The position numbers were made by a program, and so were the translations under genes. A stretch of DNA of 64,000 nucleotides from positions 38,825-102,824 of the forward strand of contig JAYPYW010000004.1 of the NCBI GenBank assembly GCA_038154685.1, in the 5' to 3' direction. Below, in pieces: positions 1-6,791 of the stretch; positions within the stretch are counted from its first letter, which is position 1, and each line of letters begins with the position of its first letter. Source of the DNA: GCA-002722245 sp038154685. GTDB taxonomy: Bacteria; Bacteroidota; Bacteroidia; Flavobacteriales_C; GCA-002722245. Below the pieces are notes generated by a model, which ran no database searches, was not told where the DNA came from, and worked only from the letters and a program-made list of their open reading frames with translations.

Positions 1-258
1 TCTACTCAGTTTTTATACTCAAACCTAAATCAGCTAAAACAACAAGCATATTTGGAAGGGATTAAAGTTGCTAAAATTAGGGCTCAGGAATTATCATCAG
101 CCTTAAGTGCCGTATTGGGTAAGGTTTATTCAATTAAGGAATCGAAGTTCGAAATAGATAATTACGCCAATAATACTATTCAGCAAAGTGATTATTTGAG
201 TTCGCCTTTGGAATTGAATATTGTATTGGAATTGGAGGATTCTTATTTGTTGAATTAA
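1..258 (+). CDS. SIMPL domain (DUF541/YggE-like) protein, C-terminal end only
   Basis: The reading frame is open from the first base of the window, so this is the last 85 residues of a longer protein whose start lies outside. The visible part contains KVAKIRAQELSSALSAVLG followed by KVYSIKES. This matches the alanine-rich helix and following strand at the end of SIMPL (DUF541) domains, where the usual pattern is AR..A..LA..LG..L..V..I.E. These are periplasmic or outer-membrane-associated proteins of poorly defined, often stress-related, function. An apparent start (TTG) near base 52 is internal and not the true start. The gene converges on hemD with a shared hairpin between them. The family call rests on a short segment. 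Confidence 0.6.
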   Translation, partial: STQFLYSNLNQLKQQAYLEGIKVAKIRAQELSSALSAVLGKVYSIKESKFEIDNYANNTIQQSDYLSSPLELNIVLELEDSYLLN

Positions 259-268
259 ACTTTAGCGT

Positions 269-298
269 TTTAACCCCCTCAGTTCTGCGGGGGTTAAA
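269..298. terminator. Hairpin between convergent SIMPL gene and hemD
   Basis: A perfect 10-bp inverted repeat, TTTAACCCCC (269-278) and GGGGGTTAAA (289-298), with a 10-nt loop. It sits between two convergent stop codons and its right arm contains the hemD stop codon (294-296). Both outer flanks lack a long T tract, so termination efficiency is uncertain. A bidirectional terminator is the simplest reading. Confidence 0.55.
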
Positions 299-962
299 TC
301 AAATCAATCAATCCTAATTCACCAGTGGACTTTGGAGTAACATAATCAGAAATACCCAAATCTTCTAATTGATTTCCAGTAGTAGGGCCCATTGAAATTA
401 CTTTTTGATTCTTGTTGATGTTAAATTTCGAAAAGTAAGCTCGTGCGTTTGAAGGGCTAGTGAAAATGAGTGTATCAGCTTTGGGGTTTTCGAAATCTGA
501 TTTTTCAGATGTGTTGTAAACTACTAAATCAAAAACTTTTGATTGATCTGTGAAATATTGTTGGATGGTTCTTTTGGAGATATTGGAAACTGGAAATAAG
601 CACGTACCTCCATTTACAGCAGCTTCGAATTGTTTTCCAACCTCATGCACATTTACGGCATCTCCAACAAAATCAATTTCGTGTACATGTTTAGCTAATT
701 CTTTGTAGGTGCCTTTTCCAACGCAAGCTACCTCTCGGTTACCTAAATTGAGCTTCTGTTTAAAGAAAAACCTTACTGAGTTTTTACTAGTGAAAAATAT
801 CCAATCAGTGTCAGGAATATTGTTTACTTCATTAGCCTCAAAACCAATTAAGGATTCAGCAATAATTTCATATTCAGGTAAAATAAAACCTGATAGGAAT
901 AGACTATTTCTGTCGAGGTTTTTAGAAATAAAGACTCTTTTAGTTGCTACTTTTTTTTTAAT
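294..962 (-). CDS. hemD: Uroporphyrinogen-III synthase, no canonical start codon
   Basis: HemD cyclises and isomerises hydroxymethylbilane to uroporphyrinogen III, the step after HemC in cytosolic tetrapyrrole synthesis. The frame encodes about 220 residues, a normal HemD length: KRVFIS at the N terminus, DWIFFTSKNSVRFFF near residue 55, VACVGKGT near 84, a C-terminal half with ADTLIFTSPSNARAYF and VISMGPTT. I read every codon from the upstream in-frame TGA (963-965) to base 651 and found no ATG, GTG or TTG. The first codon after the stop is ATT (960-962), inside the hemC 3' end. So the protein either starts at ATT, or is made as a HemC-HemD fusion by slippage on the nine-A run at 951-959, or the run carries a sequence error. 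The GTG at 650 would remove the whole N-terminal domain and is rejected. Confidence 0.75.
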   Translation of the reverse strand: MKKKVATKRVFISKNLDRNSLFLSGFILPEYEIIAESLIGFEANEVNNIPDTDWIFFTSKNSVRFFFKQKLNLGNREVACVGKGTYKELAKHVHEIDFVGDAVNVHEVGKQFEAAVNGGTCLFPVSNISKRTIQQYFTDQSKVFDLVVYNTSEKSDFENPKADTLIFTSPSNARAYFSKFNINKNQKVISMGPTTGNQLEDLGISDYVTPKSTGELGLIDLI

Positions 963-1837
963 TCAGCTACAATTGAATCTGCAGCACCTTCTTCAGAATT
1001 AAAAGTAGATTGCAATCTTTTTAAAGATCCGTCTTCCTGACCAAGAGCAGTCCAAACTTCGTATTTCCCGTCAATTTTTTCAGCATAAACACCAAGTGGT
1101 AACTGGCAACCTCCGTTTAATTTATTTAAAACGCCTCTTTCGATATTGATGATAGATTTAACTTCTGCGTTATTCATTTGGGAGACAAACTTTCTAGTTT
1201 GTTCATCGTTTGCGCGGATTTGTAACCCTAAAACACCTTGTGCCGGCGCTGGGATAAAATCTTGTGGCTTTAAAACTTCAACTTGAAATTCGGAAAGTTC
1301 AATTTCTAATCTTGATACTCCAGCGTTGGCTAAAACAATGGCATCATAATTACCTTGTCTTAGTTTATCAATTCTAGTAGGTACATTACCCCTTAAGTCC
1401 TTGATTTCAATATCAGAGCGGAAAGTATTTAATAAAGCCTTTCTTCTTGCCGAAGAAGTTCCAACAATAGCTCCTTCTTTTAAAGCTAATTGTTTTGATG
1501 GATCGTAAGCATCTTTTTGAATAAGTAATATGTCCGAAGGATTTTCTCTATCAGATACAGCTACAATTTCCAACCCTTCAGGTTGATTAGTTTCTAAATC
1601 TTTATGCGAGTGAACGGCCAAATCAACTGATTCATTTAAAAGAGCCTCTTCAATTTCTTTGGTAAAGAATCCTTTACCTTCAAGCTTATCGAAACTTAGG
1701 TGTTGGATTTTATCTCCTTGGGTTTTGATAATGTTGATTTCAACCTCACAACCCATTTTTTCCAATTCACCTTTAACAAAATTAGCCTGCCATAATGCAA
1801 GGTCACTTCCTCTTGTTCCGATTTTTATCAATGCCAT
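947..1837 (-). CDS. hemC: Hydroxymethylbilane synthase (porphobilinogen deaminase)
   Basis: Condenses four porphobilinogens into hydroxymethylbilane for heme synthesis. The 296 residues start IKIGTRGSDLALWQA and contain KTQGDK, the AVHSHKDLE catalytic-aspartate segment near residue 80, RRKALL and LRGNVPTRI. The dipyrromethane cofactor cysteine is in NGGCQLPLG, at about residue 244. Length and motifs are typical. The gene ends TTA AAA AAA AAG TAG, where hemD begins in the -1 frame. The start codon lies 4 nt after a TAACTTTA -7 element (1842-1849), so the mRNA may be leaderless. Confidence 0.95.
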   Translation of the reverse strand: MALIKIGTRGSDLALWQANFVKGELEKMGCEVEINIIKTQGDKIQHLSFDKLEGKGFFTKEIEEALLNESVDLAVHSHKDLETNQPEGLEIVAVSDRENPSDILLIQKDAYDPSKQLALKEGAIVGTSSARRKALLNTFRSDIEIKDLRGNVPTRIDKLRQGNYDAIVLANAGVSRLEIELSEFQVEVLKPQDFIPAPAQGVLGLQIRANDEQTRKFVSQMNNAEVKSIINIERGVLNKLNGGCQLPLGVYAEKIDGKYEVWTALGQEDGSLKRLQSTFNSEEGAADSIVAELKKK

Positions 1838-1841
1838 ACGG

Positions 1842-1849
1842 TAAAGTTA
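1842..1849 (-). promoter_or_regulatory. Probable -7 promoter element of hemC (TAACTTTA)
   Basis: Read on the minus strand the sequence is TAACTTTA, then CCGT, then the hemC ATG. It matches the Bacteroidota consensus TAnnTTTG at all fixed positions but the last. The spacing to ATG equals that seen for panD, mfd, nadE, the M23 peptidase and the methyltransferase. No clear -33 TTG was found. Confidence 0.4.
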
Positions 1850-1950
1850 ATAAATCGAACATTGAACCAGTAATGAAATGAAACAATAAAGCGAAATATT
1901 TAAGCATGGGATTTAAATTGTTTTTATCTTTATGACGAACAGTTATTGGC

Positions 1951-2400
1951 ATGAAAAGAGCATTAAACAGAGTTTTATTTTTTGGAGCGTTAATTAGCTT
2001 ATTCGCTTTTGCCCCAACTACAGATAAAGTTTACGTAGGAGTAACGGTTAAGAAAACTATTAGCCAGGTGAAGGAGAACCTTTTTGAATTATCAATTGTA
2101 GTTGAGAATGGAGATAAAATTAATGGAATCGCCAAGTACGAAGCTAAACTTCCATTAACTGCTGATTTCGTTAAAGAGGTAAGTAGAGACAAATCTGTTA
2201 ATTTCAAGATTGAAGGAAGAAAAGTAAAAATGATCTGGATGCATTTACAGAAAAATGAATCTTATGAGGCTGTTTTTCAGTTCAGATCTAAATTGAATAT
2301 CAATAAATTAAGAATGACGGGTAAATTAATGGGACATGAAAATGGAGTAAAGGTTATGTTTCCTGATAATAGCTCTCTGAATGTTGTTAATGCTGAATAA
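1951..2400 (+). CDS. Small secreted protein of unknown function
   Basis: A 149-residue protein with an N-terminal signal sequence: KR, then a hydrophobic stretch FFGALISLFAFA up to about residue 22. The mature part alternates polar and hydrophobic residues, has no cysteines and reads like an all-beta domain, for example NLFELSIVVENGDKINGIAKY and SYEAVFQFRSKLNI. I do not recognise a family. A TATCTTTA -7-like element at 1925-1932 would give a short leader before the ATG. Its last 14 bases overlap the 3' end of the convergent aldehyde dehydrogenase gene. Export to the periplasm is inferred from the signal only. Confidence 0.75.
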   Translation: MKRALNRVLFFGALISLFAFAPTTDKVYVGVTVKKTISQVKENLFELSIVVENGDKINGIAKYEAKLPLTADFVKEVSRDKSVNFKIEGRKVKMIWMHLQKNESYEAVFQFRSKLNINKLRMTGKLMGHENGVKVMFPDNSSLNVVNAE

Positions 2401-3769
2401 CAACTAGTTTTTGTTTTAGCATTTCATTTACCGAAAATTCTATTCCGCCCAAGCCTTCACCACTAAATCCTTGTCCGCCAAAAGGCATCCAATCAACTCT
2501 AAAAGCAGGATGGGTATTAATCATTACCGCAGCACAGTTTAGTTGTTCGCTAAAATTTATGGATTGGTTAATATTTTGTGTGTAGGCAGCTGATTGAAAA
2601 ATGTAAGGGGAAGAATTAGCACGTTGAATAGCTTCTTGATCATCAGAATAAGAATAAACGCAAATTACTGGTCCGAATATTTCTTCTTGGGTGACTTTAC
2701 TGGAATCACTGGGATTTAGAAGAATTGTAGGTTCGTAACATTGATTTTGTAATTTATTTCCTCCACAAATTAAAGTAGCCCCTTCGGTGATAGCTTCCTG
2801 AACCCAATCATCAATTCTATTCAAAGCAGCTTTAGAAATAATAGGTCCAATAGCTGTGGTTTCTTCTTTTTGATTACCTACTTTTTGTAATTGAGCTTGA
2901 GTGCTTAATTGCGCGACAAACGAATCTACAATACTTTCATGAACGTAAACCCGTTGAGCAGAAACACATACCTGTCCGGCATGATAAAACCCTGCTTTGG
3001 CAATTTGCGGAACAGCGTCGGCTAGCTTCGCATCTTCAGCTACAATTACTGGAGCATTTCCTCCATGTTCAAGCGCTATGGTTACACCAGGAGCCATCTT
3101 GGATTTGATCTTCCATCCAACCTTCGAAGAACCAATAAAGGAAATATAACCTAACTGAATACTTTGGGATAACTCAGCTGTTGTTTCATTGTCACATAAT
3201 AGATAAGTGCACCATTCTTTTGGTAAACCAGCCTCATACAGTAAGTTAATCATCTTCTTACTCACCAATGGAGTAGTTAAAGCAGGTTTGTAAATTACTG
3301 GGCACCCAGCTGCAACGCAAGGTACAATTTGATGAATAGCTAAATTAATCGGGTGGTTAAACGCACTTATAGAAAGCACAACACCCATAGGTGATTTTTT
3401 TGTGAAAGCCAATTTATTACTGCTTACACTGTTTAAATCCATGGGAATCATTTCCCCTTTAATGTTTTGGATGGCTTGGATTCCCAATTTAACTCCGTTC
3501 AGCGCCCTTTTCATTTCAACAACAGAATCCGTAATAGGTTTTCCTCCCTCAGATAAACTTATTTGAATTAACTCTTCTTGATTGGCTTCCAGTAATTCAT
3601 AGAATTTTTCAAGAATTTGAATTCTTTGTTCCTTCGGCAATCCATTTGGATTTGATTTATGAAGGTTAAAAGCAGCTTGAAGCTTTCGAAAAGCTTGTTC
3701 TTTTGATTCTAATTCAAGGTTAGAAATTACTTCTGAAGTAAATGGGTTAACAACGTCCAAATTTGTCAT
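2387..3769 (-). CDS. NAD(P)-dependent aldehyde dehydrogenase
   Basis: Oxidises an aldehyde to the acid with NAD(P)+. The 460 residues carry the ALDH landmarks: Asn139 in SAFNHP, Lys161 in VIYKPA (cofactor ribose binding), FIGSSKVG, general base Glu234 in LEHGGNAP, catalytic Cys268 in GQVCVSAQRV, and EEIFGPV followed by NSSPYIFQSA. Length is slightly below the usual 470-500. The substrate cannot be told from sequence; the organisation is closest to the semialdehyde or lactaldehyde-like branch rather than the acylating branch. The gene is downstream of the radA terminator on the same strand and overlaps the end of a convergent gene by 14 nt. Confidence 0.92.
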   Translation of the reverse strand: MTNLDVVNPFTSEVISNLELESKEQAFRKLQAAFNLHKSNPNGLPKEQRIQILEKFYELLEANQEELIQISLSEGGKPITDSVVEMKRALNGVKLGIQAIQNIKGEMIPMDLNSVSSNKLAFTKKSPMGVVLSISAFNHPINLAIHQIVPCVAAGCPVIYKPALTTPLVSKKMINLLYEAGLPKEWCTYLLCDNETTAELSQSIQLGYISFIGSSKVGWKIKSKMAPGVTIALEHGGNAPVIVAEDAKLADAVPQIAKAGFYHAGQVCVSAQRVYVHESIVDSFVAQLSTQAQLQKVGNQKEETTAIGPIISKAALNRIDDWVQEAITEGATLICGGNKLQNQCYEPTILLNPSDSSKVTQEEIFGPVICVYSYSDDQEAIQRANSSPYIFQSAAYTQNINQSINFSEQLNCAAVMINTHPAFRVDWMPFGGQGFSGEGLGGIEFSVNEMLKQKLVVIQH

Positions 3770-3782
3770 AGCCCTAAAAATA

Positions 3783-3812
3783 GAAAAGATCTGCGGGATC
3801 TACGAGATCCGC
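3783..3812 (-). terminator. Rho-independent terminator of the panD-radA operon
   Basis: On the minus strand GCGGATCT, a 3-nt loop, then AGATCCCGC, with one bulged base, followed by a T-rich tract. It lies just after the radA stop codon. The T tract (TATTTTTA) also resembles a -7 element 5 nt before the aldehyde dehydrogenase ATG, so terminator and next promoter may overlap. Confidence 0.65.
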
Positions 3813-3823
3813 GAGCGAATTAA

Positions 3824-5191
3824 TCAAGCAAACAAATCTCGGAAAACCTCCTCAATCTTTTTGGCCTTGAAAACTTTAATTCCTTTGATGTTTTTTAGCG
3901 CACTAAAGTCGTTGTATTCCGAAACATAAATAATTTCGAAACCAAGTTTAGCAGCTTCTGAAATTCTTGCCGATATTTTTTGAACTGGTCGAACTTCCCC
4001 AGAAAGTCCAACTTCCCCAGCAAAACAAACTTTACTAGAAATAGGAATATCTTCTCTGCTAGAAACAATGGCTGAAAGAATGGCTAAGTCAGATGCTGGA
4101 TCTTCAATTTTAATTCCTCCAGTAATATTCAAGAAAACGTCTTCTAATCCTACTTTGAAACCGCATTTTTTCTCCAAAACAGCTAATAACATATTCATTC
4201 TGCGAGCATCAAATCCAGTGGCGGATCTTTGCGGAGTTCCATATGCAGCTCTGGAAACTAATGCCTGAGTTTCTATCATTAATGGTCTTACTCCTTCCAA
4301 ATTGGCTGTAATGGCTATTCCACTTAAATCCTCTTCGCGAGCAGATATTAAGATTTTAGAAGGGTCGATAACTGGTTTTAAACCAGACTCTAACATCTCG
4401 TATATCCCTAGCTCATTTGTAGATCCAAAACGGTTTTTTATACTTCTTACAATTCTGTAGAAATGATTTCGATCTCCTTCAAATTGCAATACAGTATCAA
4501 CCATGTGTTCCAAAACCTTTGGTCCGGCTAAACTACCCTCTTTATTTATATGACCAATAATGAACGTTGGCAGAGATAAGCTCTTCGAGAAAGCTAATAT
4601 TTCAAAAGTACACTCTCTGATTTGAGAAACCGTTCCAGGTGCGGAATCGAGTTTGTCGGAATGTAAAGTTTGAATGGAATCTATGATTAATATATCTGGC
4701 TGAAGATTTTCAGCAGCTTTTCTAATAATAGTGGTATCTGTCTCAGTAAGGATGAAAATGTTATCGGTTGTTTCCGGTTTAACACGATCGGCACGAGTTT
4801 TTATTTGTTCATCGCTTTCCTCTCCAGAAACATATAAAACCTTGAATTGAGGGTTTAATAATGCTACTTGAAGCATCAGGGTAGATTTTCCAATTCCTGG
4901 TTCACCTCCAAAAAGAATTAGTGATCCTGGAATAGCTCCTCCACCTAAAACTCGATTTAATTCATGATCAGTAAAAACTAGTCTCTTTTGAGTTAAAGGG
5001 GAAACCTCACTTAAAGATTTAGCTTTTTTAGCGGTTCTACTTGAACCAGATGAAATAGAGGAAGAAGATTTTTCGGTAATGATTTCCTCTACAAATGAGT
5101 TCCAAGCACTACATTGAGGACATTTACCTAACCATTTAGCGGATTGATTACCACAACTTTGACAAACAAATGTGGTTTTCTTTTTTGCCAA
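3824..5191 (-). CDS. radA: DNA repair protein RadA/Sms
   Basis: RadA is a RecA-like ATPase that promotes branch migration in recombinational repair. The 455 residues begin with a four-cysteine zinc finger (Cys10, 13, 24, 27: CQSCGN...GKCPQC). They continue with a Walker A motif GEPGIGKST at 96-104, a Walker B DILIIDSIQTL, the RadA-specific KNRFGS motif near residue 252, and a C-terminal Lon-protease-like domain (FLNITGGIKIEDPASDLAI). The length is typical. It is the last gene of the panD-rfaE2-lipoprotein-radA operon; its ATG directly abuts the stop codon of the preceding lipoprotein gene. Confidence 0.96.
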   Translation of the reverse strand: MAKKKTTFVCQSCGNQSAKWLGKCPQCSAWNSFVEEIITEKSSSSISSGSSRTAKKAKSLSEVSPLTQKRLVFTDHELNRVLGGGAIPGSLILFGGEPGIGKSTLMLQVALLNPQFKVLYVSGEESDEQIKTRADRVKPETTDNIFILTETDTTIIRKAAENLQPDILIIDSIQTLHSDKLDSAPGTVSQIRECTFEILAFSKSLSLPTFIIGHINKEGSLAGPKVLEHMVDTVLQFEGDRNHFYRIVRSIKNRFGSTNELGIYEMLESGLKPVIDPSKILISAREEDLSGIAITANLEGVRPLMIETQALVSRAAYGTPQRSATGFDARRMNMLLAVLEKKCGFKVGLEDVFLNITGGIKIEDPASDLAILSAIVSSREDIPISSKVCFAGEVGLSGEVRPVQKISARISEAAKLGFEIIYVSEYNDFSALKNIKGIKVFKAKKIEEVFRDLFA

Positions 5192-5590
5192 TTATAGCTC
5201 TTTTTGGAATTCATACCATTGAGTTCCACTTTCAGTTTCTCTTCTTAGAGACATGAACTCTTTTGATAAACTTTGAATGTCCCAGTCACCGTTGTAAACA
5301 CTACCTCTACAAGGTTCTTCAGGTAAAGCAAGTGTTAAAACGCCATTTTTCAGGATGTATGCACCATATGCACATGTATCTAATTCGCCTGTCGGTTCAT
5401 CGTTTTCATCAGCATCGGAAGCCATAACAGCAACTTTAGTATCAGTAAAAGACCATATATAATCAACATCTTCAGCTGGTTTACTTACTAGGTTCCAGTC
5501 ACCTAATAGGTATTCTTTGTTCTGCTTGTTACAAGATGAAACAATTACTAATAAAACTAGAAATGATAATAAAACTGATAACTTTTTCAT
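5192..5590 (-). CDS. Small lipoprotein, lipocalin-like
   Basis: A 132-residue protein with a clear lipoprotein signal: MKK, a hydrophobic core, and a lipobox VSSC with Cys20 as the lipidated residue. The mature part begins NKQNKEYLLGDWNLVSKP, the LxGxW start typical of small lipocalin-like lipoproteins in Bacteroidota, and holds two further cysteines that could pair. Location is probably the outer-membrane inner leaflet. It sits between rfaE2 (35 nt upstream) and radA (no gap), probably in one transcript. The specific function is unknown. Confidence 0.75.
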   Translation of the reverse strand: MKKLSVLLSFLVLLVIVSSCNKQNKEYLLGDWNLVSKPAEDVDYIWSFTDTKVAVMASDADENDEPTGELDTCAYGAYILKNGVLTLALPEEPCRGSVYNGDWDIQSLSKEFMSLRRETESGTQWYEFQKEL

Positions 5591-5625
5591 GGCTCTCTAA
5601 ATTCCGTTGTGAATATACAAACAAT

Positions 5626-6126
5626 TTAACTTTTACTAAAACTTTGAATCTTTGTTACAATATTGGTAGTTGAATAGCCTTCTAAAAAAGGAATAACTTC
5701 AACTATTCCGCCATACTCAATTACTTCTTTGGACCCAACAATTGTATCAATTGTGTAATCTCCACCTTTAACCAAAATATTTGGTTTTATGTTTGAAATT
5801 AAATTCATAGGTGTATCCTCATCAAAAACTATAACTAAATCAACAAACTCAAAGGCTGCTAACATTAAAGACCTTGATTCAGTAGAATTTATGGGTCTTG
5901 TGGGTCCTTTTAATCTATTTACAGATTCAGAGGAGTTTAATCCAATTACCAATTTCGAACCTAAATCTTTTGCCTTTGATAAGTAATCGATATGCCCTAC
6001 ATGCAGTATATCAAAACAACCGTTAGTGAATACCAAAGTGTCATTTCCTGATTTCCATTCCTCCACTTTTTTTAATGCTTGATCAAGTGAAAGTACTTTT
6101 GATTCGATTTTATCGTAGGAAGTCAA
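5626..6126 (-). CDS. rfaE2: D-glycero-beta-D-manno-heptose 1-phosphate adenylyltransferase
   Basis: Transfers AMP from ATP to heptose 1-phosphate, producing ADP-heptose for the lipopolysaccharide core. The 166 residues form a single nucleotidyltransferase domain with the HxGH signature TNGCFDILHVGH (His42, His45), a LNSSESVNRLKGPTRPI segment, and the GYSTTNIV C-terminal ISTTxI-like motif. This corresponds to the C-terminal half of the fused E. coli HldE, so the kinase domain must be encoded elsewhere. It starts directly after the panD stop codon. Confidence 0.9.
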   Translation of the reverse strand: MTSYDKIESKVLSLDQALKKVEEWKSGNDTLVFTNGCFDILHVGHIDYLSKAKDLGSKLVIGLNSSESVNRLKGPTRPINSTESRSLMLAAFEFVDLVIVFDEDTPMNLISNIKPNILVKGGDYTIDTIVGSKEVIEYGGIVEVIPFLEGYSTTNIVTKIQSFSKS

Positions 6127-6477
6127 TTACTTTATTTTATTAGTAGACGTTTCTGGGAATACAATGGTTGGCTTAAAGCTTTTTGCTTCTTCAAAATCCA
6201 TGTGCGCGTATGAAATGATAATAATTATATCACCAACAGCAACTCTTCTTGCAGCGGGACCATTTAAGCAAATATTACCTGATCCTCTTTCTCCTTTAAT
6301 AATGTAGGTTTCCAATCGCTCACCATTGTTAATGTTGACAATTTGAACCTTTTCACCTTCAATTACATTAGCTGCCTCCATGATATCCTCATCAATAGTA
6401 ATACTACCAATGTAATTTAAGTCTGCTTCTGTAACAGTAACTCTATGGATTTTAGATTTTAATACCTCAACTAACAT
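6127..6477 (-). CDS. panD: Aspartate 1-decarboxylase (pyruvoyl enzyme)
   Basis: Makes beta-alanine from L-aspartate for pantothenate and CoA synthesis. The 116-residue proenzyme has the self-cleavage site Gly24-Ser25 in YIGSITID, which gives the pyruvoyl group, plus His11 and Arg12 in KIHRVTVT, NGPAARRVAVGD near residue 75 and IIISYAHM. It is the first gene of a four-gene operon. Its ATG lies 4 nt downstream of a TAATTTTG -7 element, implying a leaderless transcript. Confidence 0.96.
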   Translation of the reverse strand: MLVEVLKSKIHRVTVTEADLNYIGSITIDEDIMEAANVIEGEKVQIVNINNGERLETYIIKGERGSGNICLNGPAARRVAVGDIIIIISYAHMDFEEAKSFKPTIVFPETSTNKIK

Positions 6478-6481
6478 GCTG

Positions 6482-6489
6482 CAAAATTA
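6482..6489 (-). promoter_or_regulatory. -7 promoter element of panD (TAATTTTG)
   Basis: The minus strand reads TAATTTTG-CAGC-ATG. The first part is an exact TAnnTTTG match. The 15-nt string from the element through the start codon is identical to that in front of mfd. Transcription would be expected to start at or next to the ATG. No convincing -33 box was found. Confidence 0.6.
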
Positions 6490-6520
6490 CAACTAAAATT
6501 TATCTATAGGAAACAATTAA

Positions 6521-6548
6521 AAAAAGGAACCCAAAAGAGTTCCTTTTT
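6521..6548. terminator. Bidirectional-looking terminator after tRNA-Cys
   Basis: A perfect 10-bp stem, AAAAAGGAAC (6521-6530) and GTTCCTTTTT (6539-6548), with an 8-nt loop. On the minus strand it is followed by a run of Ts, as expected for termination of tRNA-Cys transcription before the panD promoter. Confidence 0.75.
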
Positions 6549-6552
6549 GTTG

Positions 6553-6624
6553 AGGTTGCGGACGGAATCGAACCGCCGTAGCAGGTTTTGCAGACCTGTG
6601 CCTAAGCCCCTCGGCCACGCAACC
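6553..6624 (-). tRNA. tRNA-Cys (anticodon GCA)
   Basis: On the minus strand the acceptor stem is GGTTGCG (start) paired with CGCAACC (end). The anticodon arm is CAGGT-CTGCAAA-ACCTG with anticodon GCA. The T arm contains GGTTCGATTCC. The discriminator base is T (U73), the identity base of bacterial tRNA-Cys. The 3' CCA is not encoded. All stems fold without gaps in 72 nt. Confidence 0.95.
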
Positions 6625-6640
6625 ATTTTTAATTGCTCGC

Positions 6641-6674
6641 CAAAGATAATACAAATCCTTTATTGTTTGCAAAA
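6641..6674 (-). promoter_or_regulatory. Promoter of tRNA-Cys
   Basis: On the minus strand TTTTG (6674-6670), a 21-nt spacer, then TATCTTTG (6648-6641). These match the Bacteroidota -33 TTG and -7 TAnnTTTG elements. The tRNA 5' end is 16 nt downstream, a plausible short leader. Confidence 0.5.
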
Positions 6675-6759
6675 TTAAGACAAGGTTAATTTTAATAACG
6701 AAACTATTTCAGGATAGATTTTACAAATAGAGAACATCAATCAATTGAGAACAAATGAT

Positions 6760-6767
6760 TACTTTTG
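6760..6767 (+). promoter_or_regulatory. -7 promoter element of mrp (TACTTTTG)
   Basis: TACTTTTG is an exact TAnnTTTG match, 24 nt before the mrp ATG at 6792. The nearest upstream TTG is too close for a standard -33 box, so this rests on the -7 element alone. Confidence 0.4.
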
Positions 6768-6791
6768 TGTAGAATTATTCTAAATAAGGAT

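Noticed and set aside
294..650. Short hemD starting at GTG 650
   Set aside because: It would remove the entire N-terminal half of uroporphyrinogen-III synthase, which is encoded in the same open frame upstream.
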